DNA of 34,339 nucleotides from Candidatus Pseudobutyricicoccus lothianensis (GCA_904419295.1 CAJFRA010000024.1:1-34339), one strand, 5' to 3'. Shown: positions 1-7,472, counted from the stretch's first letter. Notes: generated by a model from the sequence alone, not told the origin. Numbers and translations are program-made.

Positions 1-24
1 CCCTTTTTTCCTGACATACTAAGA

Positions 25-66
25 CCCCCTAATGTAGTTCTATTTTCCTACATTAGGGGGCCTTTT
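25..66 (+). terminator. Perfect 13-bp hairpin, probable terminator
   Basis: Bases 25-37 and 48-60 are perfect inverted repeats around a 10-base loop, followed by CCTTTTG. The T tract is short, so strength is uncertain. It ends a transcription unit that lies outside the window, and it sits only about 10 bases before the truncated HD gene, which therefore has no obvious promoter of its own. Confidence 0.7.
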
Positions 67-71
67 GTCTA

Positions 72-533
72 TTGTCCGTTTTTACTGGTTCAGTTCAGAT
101 GCTGACGGCCCACGGCTGCCGGGCAGAAGTGGTGGCGGCGGCCCTGCTCCACGACACCCTGGAAGACACCAGCCTGCCCGCCGGGCAGATCGAGGCCGAC
201 TGCGGCCCGGAAGTGCTCCGGCTGGTGCAGTGGTGCACCGAAGACAAGACGAAAAGCTGGGAGGAGCGGAAGCAGGCCACCATCCGCAAAATGGAACAGC
301 CCGGCCCTCTGGAGGCCAAGTGGATCACCTGCGCGGACAAATGCGCCAACCTGCGCAGCATGGCGGCAGATCACCAGCAGATCGGAGACCGGCTGTGGCA
401 GCGGTTCAGCCGCGGCAGGGAACAGCAGGCATGGTATTACCGGCAGCTGACCCGGGCCATTGCTCAGCTGCCCGACTGCCCCATGGTGCGGGAGACATTG
501 GCCTGGACCCAGGAGCTCTTCGGCGCGGTATGA
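72..533 (+). CDS. 5'-truncated HD-domain (RelA/SpoT/MESH1-like) (p)ppGpp hydrolase fragment
   Basis: The reading frame carries the HD-domain signature AAALLHDTLEDT (H and D of the metal site plus the E-D pair) and the later ADKCANLR segment, which matches the A-D-K-x-x-N-L/M-R motif holding the fourth metal ligand in SpoT and MESH1 hydrolases. What is missing is everything before the HD motif: the family normally starts 40-50 residues earlier with the first metal-binding His and a Y-I-x-H-P motif. Homology seems to begin near base 90, just after a terminator hairpin, with an in-frame stop at 54-56. The start shown is a TTG at 72 without a good ribosome binding site; ATG at 99 is an alternative. 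Loss of the first metal ligand should abolish (p)ppGpp hydrolysis, so this is probably a remnant. It converges on the next gene with a 15-base gap. Confidence 0.6.
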   Translation: MSVFTGSVQMLTAHGCRAEVVAAALLHDTLEDTSLPAGQIEADCGPEVLRLVQWCTEDKTKSWEERKQATIRKMEQPGPLEAKWITCADKCANLRSMAADHQQIGDRLWQRFSRGREQQAWYYRQLTRAIAQLPDCPMVRETLAWTQELFGAV

Positions 534-548
534 CCCGGGGGCCGGCGC

Positions 549-905
549 CTATTGGGCGGGGGAGGACGGCGGTTCCTCCGCTTCTACGGCCTCCAGCTTG
601 AAAATGACAGGCCGGGCGCCATCGTTGCAGCAGCAGATGGTGTATTTCGGGTCTTTGGACCAACCCACGCGGAAGGGCCTGCCGCCGACGATGGTGGCGT
701 ATACCAAGTGGCTGATGCAATCCCAAGCCCATTGGCAGAACCGGCCGTCGTGGGTGAATTTGGAAAAGTGGCTCTCGTCCACCAAAAAGGTCTGCCCCTC
801 TTGAAACAGCGGGCATTTGCCGGTGGCGGGGTCGGCCAGGTAGGCGTCGGCCAAGTCCTGGTAATACTCCCGGCGCAGCACAGTGATCTTGCATTGATAG
901 GCCAT
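549..905 (-). CDS. TIGR04076 family protein
   Basis: A 118-residue protein starting MAYQCKITVLRREYYQDLA, with the family's CPLFQEGQ, FCQWAWDCI and CCNDGARPVIFKLE segments. The family is widespread in anaerobic Firmicutes and archaea and has no established function; conserved Cys, Trp and aromatic residues suggest a small cytoplasmic redox or ligand-binding protein. The start at 905 is fixed by AAAGGAGG about seven bases upstream. It lies 19 bases downstream of the flavodoxin-like oxidoreductase gene and is almost certainly its operon partner. The C-terminal tail (EAEEPPSSPAQ) is acidic and low complexity. Family assignment is firm; any role is inference from the neighbour. Confidence 0.85.
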   Translation of the reverse strand: MAYQCKITVLRREYYQDLADAYLADPATGKCPLFQEGQTFLVDESHFSKFTHDGRFCQWAWDCISHLVYATIVGGRPFRVGWSKDPKYTICCCNDGARPVIFKLEAVEAEEPPSSPAQ

Positions 906-924
906 GGTAATTCCTCCTTTTGTG

Positions 925-1512
925 TCATTCGGCGGGGTAGATCCCTTTGCCAAAGGCGTAGGCCTCCGCCAAGTGGTTCGTCTTGTCGATCTGCTGCTGG
1001 CCATTGGTGCTGCCGCAGCCGCCGGCCAGCAGCATCCCCTTGTCGTGAAAGCCGATGTAGCGGACCAGGGCGAACCGGTAGTAGGCGACTGCCTGTTCAA
1101 AGGTCCAGAAAAAGTTGTCTGCCGCGGTGAGCAGCAAAGCGCAGTCCTTTTCCGGGTATTTTTCATAGCGGCCCAGGGGCGGGTGGTCGTCTGGCTGGGC
1201 AATGCAGTAAAAGCGCTCGATGAAGGCTTTGAGCTTGGCGGAGATGGTCCAAAAATACAAAGGAGAGGCCAGCACCAGCAGGTCGGCCCACTGGATCTTG
1301 GGGATCAGCTGTTGAAAGCCGTCTTTTTGCACGCAGGGCTTGCCGTAGCGGCAGGCGTTGCAGCCCAGGCACCCGTTGACCGGAACTTGCAGCAGGGAGA
1401 CAGTCTCCACCTGGTGCCCTGCATCCCGGGCGCCTTGGGCAAAATGTTCCACCAACTGGGCGGTGTTGCCCCGGGGCCTGCCGCCGCCCTGCACGATGAG
1501 AATGTGTTTCAT
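925..1512 (-). CDS. Flavodoxin-fold NAD(P)H-dependent oxidoreductase
   Basis: About 195 residues starting MKHILIVQGGGRPRGNTAQLV, the phosphate-binding loop of the flavodoxin/NADPH-dependent FMN reductase fold. The central GCLGCNACRYGKPC stretch (C-x2-C-x2-C-x5-C) and the ASPLYFWTISAKLKAFIERFY segment are typical of the iron-sulfur flavoprotein and multimeric flavodoxin group. Such proteins bind FMN in the cytoplasm and reduce quinones, nitro compounds or metals; the substrate here cannot be read from sequence. An upstream ATG at 1521 abuts the AAGGAAGG ribosome binding site, so the ATG at 1512, nine bases downstream, is the better start. It is the first gene of an operon with the TIGR04076 protein and is divergent from a Crp/Fnr regulator, with a palindrome in the shared promoter that fits activation of this gene. 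Confidence 0.9.
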   Translation of the reverse strand: MKHILIVQGGGRPRGNTAQLVEHFAQGARDAGHQVETVSLLQVPVNGCLGCNACRYGKPCVQKDGFQQLIPKIQWADLLVLASPLYFWTISAKLKAFIERFYCIAQPDDHPPLGRYEKYPEKDCALLLTAADNFFWTFEQAVAYYRFALVRYIGFHDKGMLLAGGCGSTNGQQQIDKTNHLAEAYAFGKGIYPAE

Positions 1513-1554
1513 AGCGTCCATCCTTCCTTGGGAATGGCCGGGCAGCCGCCCGGC

Positions 1555-1572
1555 GGGTATCCGTCGATACCC
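1555..1572. promoter_or_regulatory. 7-bp inverted repeat at predicted transcription start (operator candidate)
   Basis: GGGTATC (1555-1561), CGTC, then GATACCC (1566-1572) is a perfect inverted repeat overlapping the predicted +1 (about 1568) of the minus-strand oxidoreductase promoter. It could be a repressor site or a hairpin at the 5' end of that transcript. A second, GC-rich repeat (CCGGGC 1538-1543 with GCCCGG 1548-1553) follows in the leader. Confidence 0.4.
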
Positions 1573-1574
1573 CT

Positions 1575-1615
1575 ATTGTACAGAGGGCAGGGGGCGGGTT
1601 CCATATCAAATGATA
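1575..1615 (-). promoter_or_regulatory. Promoter with Crp/Fnr-type palindrome at -41.5
   Basis: On the minus strand TACAAT (1580-1575) is a good -10 box with no clear -35. TATCA-AA-TGATA (1604-1615) is a perfect palindrome with a two-base centre, the layout of PrfA-type boxes in the Crp/Fnr superfamily. If the -10 sets +1 at 1568, the palindrome centre at 1609.5 falls at -41.5, the class II activator position. The site lies 16 bases before the Crp/Fnr start codon, so autoregulation is also possible. Confidence 0.55.
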
Positions 1616-1631
1616 CAGAGGAGGTGGGGCA

Positions 1632-2306
1632 ATGGAGCAGACCCGCTTTTATTTTGCCGATCATTTCACGCCGTTTTACCCCAAGCTGGCCCAGCTGGCC
1701 TGGCAGCAAAAACAGGTGCCGGCCGGCCATGTGCTGGCGGCCGCCGGCCAGGAGATCACAGACCTGTTTTACATCATACAGGGGTTTTGCTGTTTTTCCC
1801 TGGTGGATGACCAGGGGAACGAGGCCATCCAATCCTTCCACGGCCCCGGTTCGCTGTACCCGGTCAAGTGCAGGCAGTTCCACTTCGTGCTGGAGCCCGC
1901 CTTCCGCTATGTGGCGCTGTCGCCCGCCCAGGTGCTCTGTCTCAAGCCGGAGGCGGTCCAGTCCCTGGTGCGTACCGACCCGGATTTTGCCGTGGCTGCC
2001 CTGGATTTCCACACGGTGTATGCCAACATGCAGTCGGCCCGCCTGGTGATCCACCAGAATGTCTGCGCCGTGCAAAAAGTGGCCACTTTCCTCTACCTGG
2101 CTTACCCCGCCTGGCGGCAGCAGGGCCAGGGCATCGGTCTGACCCAGGAACAGGTGGCGGCCGTGCTGGGGGTCAGCCGGGTGCAGGTGGCCCGGGCCTA
2201 CCGGGTGCTGCGCCAGCAAAAAGCCATTGCGACCCACCGCAGCGGCGTGACGATCTTAGACATGGAAAAACTCAAAGAGCACTGCTCGGCCAGTTTCCTC
2301 TTTTGA
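1632..2306 (+). CDS. Crp/Fnr family transcriptional regulator
   Basis: A 224-residue regulator. Residues 1-140 form the cyclic-nucleotide-like beta-roll (GHVLAAAGQEITDLFYIIQG, then F-H-G-P-G-S-L-Y) followed by the long dimer helix, and residues 170-205 hold the winged helix (LTQEQVAAVLGVSRVQVARAYRVL). No Cys cluster of the Fnr iron-sulfur type is visible, so direct oxygen sensing is unlikely; the effector is unknown. The start has a strong GAGGAGGTG nine to ten bases upstream. It is divergent from the oxidoreductase/TIGR04076 operon, and the shared promoter contains a palindrome at -41.5, so it most likely activates that operon. A 14-bp hairpin closes the gene. Confidence 0.92.
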   Translation: MEQTRFYFADHFTPFYPKLAQLAWQQKQVPAGHVLAAAGQEITDLFYIIQGFCCFSLVDDQGNEAIQSFHGPGSLYPVKCRQFHFVLEPAFRYVALSPAQVLCLKPEAVQSLVRTDPDFAVAALDFHTVYANMQSARLVIHQNVCAVQKVATFLYLAYPAWRQQGQGIGLTQEQVAAVLGVSRVQVARAYRVLRQQKAIATHRSGVTILDMEKLKEHCSASFLF

Positions 2307-2321
2307 GGGGGAAGGCGGCAA

Positions 2322-2353
2322 AAAAAGCCTGGCGCAGCCGCGCCAGGCTTTTT
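2322..2353. terminator. Bidirectional terminator between Crp/Fnr and AraC genes
   Basis: A perfect 14-bp stem (2322-2335 with 2340-2353) with an AGCC loop; its outer five pairs are A-T so both strands end in a T tract. It lies between two convergent regulators and can serve both. Confidence 0.9.
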
Positions 2354-2370
2354 CGGTATGGGATGCAGTC

Positions 2371-3216
2371 TCAGCGGTACCGGTGGGAATATTGGCCGGG
2401 GGAGACCCCCACCATGGTCTTGAAAGTGCGGATGAAATGGGAGTTGTTGGAAAAGCCCACGATCTCCCCCACCTGCTGCACGGAGATGTTCTGCCGCAGC
2501 AGTTCCCGGGCCTTCAAAATGCGCAGGTTGATGATGTATTCGTTGAGGCCAAAGCCGGTCACATCTTTGAACAGGTGGCACAGGTAGTATTTGCTCATGA
2601 AGAACTGCTGGGAGATGCTGTCCAGCGTGATGGGGTTCTGGTAGTTTTGCTGCACATAGAGCAGGATGGGCTGCACTTTGTGAAAGCTCTCCTTTTGGGC
2701 GATGACATTCTCGGGCTGCACATGGTCAAAAAGGGAATTGACATAGAGCAGCAGCTCGATGAAAGCCATCTGGCGCCGCAGGTCATCCCCATAATCCCCC
2801 CGGTGGCCCGCGTTTTGGGCGGCTTCGAAATAGTCGACCAGCCGTTCGGTCTGCTCTTCTTTCAGCTGCACATTGCCGTTGTAAGAGCCCACCGGGTGCT
2901 CAAAGCAGCGGAGCAGGTTGGTCTGGGGGGTGGAAAGGCTGGCGGCGTATTCGGGGATGAAATGGGCCACATAGCGCTCATAATTGGGCACGCTGCCCCC
3001 TGCGCTGCGGTGCAGGTCCATGTTGTTGAAGACCAGCAGCCCGCCCCGGCGGATGGGGTAGGTGGATTCGCCCACAAAGAATTCACCCCCATCGGAAAGG
3101 CAGAGCAAGATCTCGTAAGTGTCGTGAAAATGGAACTTGTCCATTTTCCACGAAGCGTTTTGATGGAATGTAACGGTAAAGTCCTTGCAAAAATTTTGCT
3201 TATTGTCGGTTTCCAT
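2371..3216 (-). CDS. AraC family transcriptional regulator with cupin sensor domain
   Basis: 281 residues. The N-terminal half has the cupin signature (KFHFHDTYEILLCLSDGGEF and RRGGLLVFNNMDLHRS) expected to bind a small ligand. The C-terminal hundred residues carry two helix-turn-helix motifs (ITLDSISQQFFMSKYYLCHLFK and SVQQVGEIVGFSNNSHFIRTFK, ending GVSPGQY). A weak AGGGAG precedes the start. It is divergent from the dehydrogenase-Etf operon across 191 bases, so it is the natural candidate to control that operon in response to its substrate (inference). Its own promoter is a near-consensus TTGCAC-17-TATAAT, suggesting steady expression. Confidence 0.93.
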   Translation of the reverse strand: METDNKQNFCKDFTVTFHQNASWKMDKFHFHDTYEILLCLSDGGEFFVGESTYPIRRGGLLVFNNMDLHRSAGGSVPNYERYVAHFIPEYAASLSTPQTNLLRCFEHPVGSYNGNVQLKEEQTERLVDYFEAAQNAGHRGDYGDDLRRQMAFIELLLYVNSLFDHVQPENVIAQKESFHKVQPILLYVQQNYQNPITLDSISQQFFMSKYYLCHLFKDVTGFGLNEYIINLRILKARELLRQNISVQQVGEIVGFSNNSHFIRTFKTMVGVSPGQYSHRYR

Positions 3217-3237
3217 TTCCCATTCTCCCTGTTTGAT

Positions 3238-3269
3238 CGCGCAGCGCCCTATGGGCGGCTTCGCGCGGT
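3238..3269 (-). other. GC-rich hairpin in the araC-type gene leader
   Basis: On the minus strand CGCCC-ATA-GGGCG is flanked by further CGCGC complementarity, giving an imperfect hairpin in the 5' untranslated region just upstream of the AraC gene. No T tract follows, so it is not an obvious terminator; it may affect translation or stability. Confidence 0.3.
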
Positions 3270-3281
3270 TCTCATGGTCCT

Positions 3282-3310
3282 ATTATACAACGAAATGACA
3301 AGATGTGCAA
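3282..3310 (-). promoter_or_regulatory. Sigma-A-type promoter of the AraC regulator
   Basis: Minus strand TTGCAC (3310-3305), 17-base spacer, TATAAT (3287-3282), about 65 bases before the AraC start codon. The plus-strand gene has only a TACAAT at 3354-3359 with no good -35 partner, consistent with activator dependence. Confidence 0.75.
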
Positions 3311-3407
3311 ACAATCCATCAAAATTTCAAAAGATTTTTCTTTTATGGCGCGCTACAATGGTGCTGATATCAAACGATCCAAGCCCAATAAAGGAGTGGA
3401 TGCCAAA

Positions 3408-5018
3408 ATGGAGCAGAACTTGATCCGCCCCATGACAGCGGAATACGAGGAATACCTGCGGGACGAATCCCGCAGCGTAGGCCATGGGGAGAGCATCTCT
3501 TTCCCCAAAAGCACCCAGCAGATCCAGGCGGTGCTCAAACAGCTGCAGGCCAGCGGAACCCCTGTGACGTTGCAGGGCTCCCGCACGGGCCTGACGGCGG
3601 CGGCGGTGCCCGACGGCGGCCATGTGATGAACCTGAGCCGCATGGACCGGGTGCTGGGCTGCCGGCAGGATGACCAGGGCGCGTTTTACCTGACGGTGCA
3701 GCCGGGCGTGCTGCTGGCGGAGCTGCGCAAAAAGATCCGGAACAAAAACTTTGACACCACGGGCTGGGATGAGGCTTCCCTCCGGGCGTATACGGCCTTT
3801 TGCCGGGCGCCGGAACAGTTCTTCACCCCGGACCCCACAGAGACGTCGGCTTCCCTGGGCGGCATGGTCAACTGCAACGCCTCGGGGGCCCGCTCCCTTT
3901 ACTACGGCTCGGTGCGCCCCTATGTCAGCCGGCTGAAAATGGTGCTGGCCGATGGGGATACGCTGACCATCCGCCGGGGGGAACACTTCGCCAAAGAGCG
4001 CCAAGGGGCGCTGCGCACCGACAGCGGCCGGCTCATCCAGATCCCCCTGCCCACCTACCAGATGCCCCACACCAAAAACGCATCGGGCTACTATGCCGCC
4101 GACGACATGGACCTGATCGACCTGTTCATCGGGGCAGACGGCACACTGGGCGTGACGGCGGAGATCGAGATCCGGCTGGTGCCCCTGCCGCCCATCGTCT
4201 GGGGCGTCACCGCCTTTTTCGACCGGGAAGAAAAGGCCCTGCGCTATGTGCGGCTCATCCGGGGCGAAGTGCTGGAAGAGGGGCAACAGCCCTTTGTGCT
4301 GCGGCCGGTCTCGGCGGAGTTCTTCAACGGCGACGCCCTGGAGATCCTGCGGCGGCAAAAGCGGGAAAACAGCGCTTTTGCCCAGATCCACGACATCCCC
4401 GCCCGGTACCAGGCCGCCATTTATGTGGAGCTCCACGGCGAGCAGGAGGAAGAGGTGCTGGCCCGTCTGCTGGAGCTGGGCCGCGCCATCACCATGGCCG
4501 GCGGCGACGAAGGGGACACCTGGGTGGCCCGGGACCAGAGCGACCTGGACCGGCTGATGTTTTTCCGCCACGCCATTCCCGAATGCGTCAACATGCTGAT
4601 CGACAAACGGAAGCAGAAGGACAAGACCATCACCAAACTGGGCACGGATATGGCTGTACCCGACAGCCAGCTGGAAGAGGTGATGGCCCTGTACAACCGC
4701 ATGCTGCAGGAGCAGGGGCTGGAATCGGCCATCTGGGGCCACATCGGCAACAACCACCTCCATGTCAACATCCTGCCCAACGATGGGGAGGAGTACAAAA
4801 AAGGCCAGCAGCTCTACCGCCAGTGGGCCGCCTATGTGACGGAAAAAGGGGGCGCGGTCTCGGCGGAACACGGTGTGGGCAAGCTGAAAGCCGGGTTTTT
4901 GCTGGTGATGTACGGGCCGGAGCACATCCGGCAGATGCGCCGGCTCAAGCTGGCCTTTGACCCGGAGTGCCGGCTCAACCGGGGCAATCTGTTCGCGGCG
5001 GAGGAGGAAGCGAAATGA
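3408..5018 (+). CDS. FAD-binding D-lactate/2-hydroxyacid dehydrogenase (GlcD/LctD type)
   Basis: 536 residues of the FAD_binding_4 plus FAD-oxidase_C family. Around residues 57-66 is the PCMH FAD loop (GSRTGLTAAAVPDGG); about 142-160 the D-P-T-E-T-S-A-S-L-G-G-M-V stretch; the C-terminal domain has GHIGNNHLHVNIL near 444 and SAEHGVGKLK near 485, the conserved His and Glu-His-Gly of the substrate site. These flavoenzymes oxidise D-lactate, glycolate or 2-hydroxyglutarate. Because etfB and a ferredoxin-fused etfA follow directly, the nearest known system is the electron-confurcating lactate dehydrogenase of Acetobacterium woodii (LctD with LctBC), which drives lactate oxidation by NAD+ using reduced ferredoxin. 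The substrate is not proven; no permease or racemase is adjacent. The start at 3408 is chosen because AAGGAG lies at 3391-3396. The stop overlaps the etfB start (ATGA). Confidence 0.88.
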   Translation: MEQNLIRPMTAEYEEYLRDESRSVGHGESISFPKSTQQIQAVLKQLQASGTPVTLQGSRTGLTAAAVPDGGHVMNLSRMDRVLGCRQDDQGAFYLTVQPGVLLAELRKKIRNKNFDTTGWDEASLRAYTAFCRAPEQFFTPDPTETSASLGGMVNCNASGARSLYYGSVRPYVSRLKMVLADGDTLTIRRGEHFAKERQGALRTDSGRLIQIPLPTYQMPHTKNASGYYAADDMDLIDLFIGADGTLGVTAEIEIRLVPLPPIVWGVTAFFDREEKALRYVRLIRGEVLEEGQQPFVLRPVSAEFFNGDALEILRRQKRENSAFAQIHDIPARYQAAIYVELHGEQEEEVLARLLELGRAITMAGGDEGDTWVARDQSDLDRLMFFRHAIPECVNMLIDKRKQKDKTITKLGTDMAVPDSQLEEVMALYNRMLQEQGLESAIWGHIGNNHLHVNILPNDGEEYKKGQQLYRQWAAYVTEKGGAVSAEHGVGKLKAGFLLVMYGPEHIRQMRRLKLAFDPECRLNRGNLFAAEEEAK

Positions 5019-5824
5019 AGATCATCGTGTGTATCAAACAAGTACCTTCCACCAATGAAGTCAAACTGGACCCGGAGACCAAGACCATCATCCGGGATGG
5101 GCGGCAATCGGTGATCAACCCCTTTGACACCTACGCCATGGAAGAGGCGGTGCGGCTGAAAGAAAAGCTGGGCGGCACGGTGTGCGCCCTCAGCATGGGC
5201 ATCCCGGCGGTGGAGCGGCTGCTGCGGGAGGCCATGTCCCGCGGGGTGGATTCCGCCCTGCTGCTCAGCGACCGGGCCTTTGCGGGCGCCGATACGCTGG
5301 CCACCGCCTACACCCTCTCCCTGGGCGTGCGCCATTTGGGGGATTTTGACCTGATTTTGTGCGGCCGCATGGCCATCGACGGCGACACCGCCCAGATCGG
5401 CCCGGAATTGGCCGAGGACCTGGGCATTCCCCAGGTGACCAACGTCACCGCCATTTTAGAGGCCAGGAAAGGGGAGCTGCTGTGCGCCAAGGCCACAGAC
5501 CAGGGCACCCAGCAGGTGCGGGTCAAGCTGCCTGCGCTGCTCACCGTGGCCAAAGACATCAACATGCCCCGCATGGCTTCCATCCGCGGGGTCAAACAGA
5601 GCTTGCAAGCGCCGCTGGAGGTGCTCTCTGCCGCCGATGTGCAGGCCGACCCCCAGCGCATCGGGCTCAAGGGCTCCCCCACCCAGGTGGTGCGCACCTT
5701 CACGCCGGAAAAAACGGTGGAATGCGTCTGGCTGGAAGGGGACACAGCCCAGCAGGCGGGCCAGCTGGCCAAAGTGCTGCTTGAAAAAACACAGAGGGGA
5801 GAGGATGCCGCATGGCAGGCATGA
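5015..5824 (+). CDS. etfB: Electron transfer flavoprotein beta subunit (bifurcating type)
   Basis: 269 residues starting MKIIVCIKQVPSTNEVKLDP. The stretch LILCGRMAIDGDTAQIGPELAEDLG (near 113-137) matches the variant nucleotide-binding loop (A-I-D-G-D-T-A-Q-x-G-P) of electron-bifurcating Etfs, where beta-FAD replaces the AMP of housekeeping Etfs. TVAKDINMPRMASIRG is the conserved recognition-loop region that touches partner dehydrogenases. It overlaps the dehydrogenase stop by four bases and the etfA start by 13, so the three subunits are probably made in fixed ratio. It should form a cytoplasmic heterodimer with the next gene product. Confidence 0.93.
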   Translation: MKIIVCIKQVPSTNEVKLDPETKTIIRDGRQSVINPFDTYAMEEAVRLKEKLGGTVCALSMGIPAVERLLREAMSRGVDSALLLSDRAFAGADTLATAYTLSLGVRHLGDFDLILCGRMAIDGDTAQIGPELAEDLGIPQVTNVTAILEARKGELLCAKATDQGTQQVRVKLPALLTVAKDINMPRMASIRGVKQSLQAPLEVLSAADVQADPQRIGLKGSPTQVVRTFTPEKTVECVWLEGDTAQQAGQLAKVLLEKTQRGEDAAWQA

Positions 5825-7005
5825 CAGTCGACAAAGACAAGTGCGTGGGGTGTGGCCTGTGCGCCAGCACATGCCCCCAAAACGCCATTTCCCTGGCGGG
5901 GGGCAAAGCCGCCATCAGCGAAGAGTGCGTGGCCTGCGGCCTGTGCCTGGACGCCTGCCGCCTGGGAGCCATCCGGCGGGAGAGCGGACAGCGGCAGCAA
6001 GGGCTGGAGCAATACCGGGGCATCCTGGTCTTCGCCGAGCAGCACCAGGGGCATCTGGAAGATGTGACCTTGGAATTGCTCTGTAAAGCGAAAGAGCTTC
6101 AAAGAGACTTGGATTGCAAGATCTGCGCAGTGGTGCCCGGCCGGCAGGGCAGCCATTTGGCCCAGACATTGATCGGCCACGGGGCCGACACGGTCTATGT
6201 GTGCCCGGCCGAAGAGCTGGACGAACCGCTGGAACAACAGGCCGCCGATCTGGTGGAACAGGCCATCCGCCGCTTCCAGCCGGAGATCGTGCTGTTTGGT
6301 GCCACCGAGCTGGGCCGCAGCTTGGCGCCCCGGGTGGCGGCCCGGCTGCACACCGGTCTGACAGCCGACTGCACCGTGCTGGAGATCGACCGGGAAAAGC
6401 GGCTGCTGCAGCAGACCCGCCCGGCCTTTGGCGGCAACCTGATGGCCACCATCGTCTGCCCGGACCACAGGCCCCAGATGGCCACTGTGCGCCCTGGCGT
6501 ATTTGCCAAAGGAGAGCCGGAGGCCCGGCAGGGAGAGGTAGAGGCCCTGCCAGCCCCGGCCTGCCAGCCGGCCATCCAGCTGGTGGCCAACCAGATCGCC
6601 CAGCGCAGCGCGGGCATTGCCGACGCCCCGGTCATCGTGGCGGTGGGCAAGGGCATCGGCAGCCAGAAGAACATACAGTATGCCCAGCAGCTGGCAGACC
6701 GGCTGGGCGGGCAGGTAGGCGCCTCCCGGCCTTTGGTGGATGCGGGATGGGCCCAGTATTCCATGCAGGTGGGGCAGACCGGCCATACCGTGGCGCCCAA
6801 GCTGTACATCGCCTGCGGCATCTCCGGCGCCATCCAGCATCTGGCGGGCATGGCGGGGGCCCAGACCGTGGTGGCCATCAACACCGACCCGGATGCCCCC
6901 ATCTTCCGGGTGGCCCACTACGCCGTGGTGGGCGATTGCGTGGAAGTGCTGAAGCAGCTGCTGGCCCAGTTGCCCGAAGCCCCGGTGCCCGGCGGCAATA
7001 TCTGA
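5812..7005 (+). CDS. etfA: Electron transfer flavoprotein alpha subunit fused to a 2[4Fe-4S] ferredoxin domain
   Basis: 397 residues. Residues 1-55 are a bacterial ferredoxin with two complete clusters: Cys 11, 14, 17, 21 (CVGCGLCASTCP) and Cys 39, 42, 45, 49 (CVACGLCLDAC). The rest is canonical EtfA: the alpha/beta domain I (FGATELGRSLAPRVAARL) and the FAD domain II (VGASRPLVDAGW, QVGQTGHTVAPKLYIACGIS, SGAIQH, INTDPDAPIF). Fusion of ferredoxin to EtfA is seen in LctC-type lactate dehydrogenase complexes and related Clostridial modules, where it exchanges electrons with soluble ferredoxin. A GAGGGGAGAGG seven bases upstream supports the start, inside the etfB 3' end. A bidirectional hairpin ends the operon. 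Confidence 0.93.
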   Translation: MAGMTVDKDKCVGCGLCASTCPQNAISLAGGKAAISEECVACGLCLDACRLGAIRRESGQRQQGLEQYRGILVFAEQHQGHLEDVTLELLCKAKELQRDLDCKICAVVPGRQGSHLAQTLIGHGADTVYVCPAEELDEPLEQQAADLVEQAIRRFQPEIVLFGATELGRSLAPRVAARLHTGLTADCTVLEIDREKRLLQQTRPAFGGNLMATIVCPDHRPQMATVRPGVFAKGEPEARQGEVEALPAPACQPAIQLVANQIAQRSAGIADAPVIVAVGKGIGSQKNIQYAQQLADRLGGQVGASRPLVDAGWAQYSMQVGQTGHTVAPKLYIACGISGAIQHLAGMAGAQTVVAINTDPDAPIFRVAHYAVVGDCVEVLKQLLAQLPEAPVPGGNI

Positions 7006-7013
7006 CGAAAAAA

Positions 7014-7043
7014 GGGCAAGCTACAGCGGCTTGCCCCTTTTTT
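7014..7043. terminator. Bidirectional terminator after etfA
   Basis: GGGCAAGC (7014-7021) pairs with GCTTGCCC (7029-7036); A6 precedes and C-T6 follows. It serves the etf operon on plus and the C_GCAxxG_C_C gene on minus. Confidence 0.9.
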
Positions 7044-7076
7044 CAGCTATAGTAAAGTTTATTGCATTGCCAGTGG

Positions 7077-7472
7077 TTATGCCATATATTGTTCCAAGAT
7101 CTGGGCGGCCAGCTCCACGGTGCGCAGGCAGCGCTCCCCTTCGGCAAAGTACTTTTCCTTCACATCCCGGCACAGCTCGCTGCCGGCGGCCTGCTGGAAG
7201 GCCTGGACGAAAGCTTTGACTTTCTCCCGCATCTCCGGGTTGGAGTGGGCGTCCAGGTCCACAGGGCCGGTGCGCAGGGCGATGGCGGCGCAGCCGCCGG
7301 CCACAGCGCCGCAAAAGCTGCCGCAGCAGGCGCCTCCGCTGAAAGCGCCGATCATTTTCAGGCATTCCGGGCCGGCGCCCAGCTGGTATTCGTCGTTGGC
7401 CGCCAAAAAGATGGATTCGGCGCAGCTTTTGTTCTGGCCGATGTAGTAACCGTACACTCTGTCTTGGATCAT
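7077..7472 (-). CDS. C_GCAxxG_C_C family putative redox protein
   Basis: 131 residues with the family's spaced cysteines: C17 (NKSCAESIF), the glycine-rich GGACCGSFCGAVAGGCAAIALRTG core, GSELCRDV and a late GERCLRTV. PF09719 proteins are small, Cys-rich and presumed redox-active or metal-binding; many are lipid-free cytoplasmic proteins in anaerobes and some neighbour selenium or electron-transfer genes. The exact function is unknown. AGGAGG lies about nine bases before the ATG at 7472, which rules out the longer frame to 7529. A TATAAT on the minus strand (7593-7588) could be its -10, but the -35 is poor. It shares a terminator with the Etf operon. Confidence 0.85.
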   Translation of the reverse strand: MIQDRVYGYYIGQNKSCAESIFLAANDEYQLGAGPECLKMIGAFSGGACCGSFCGAVAGGCAAIALRTGPVDLDAHSNPEMREKVKAFVQAFQQAAGSELCRDVKEKYFAEGERCLRTVELAAQILEQYMA

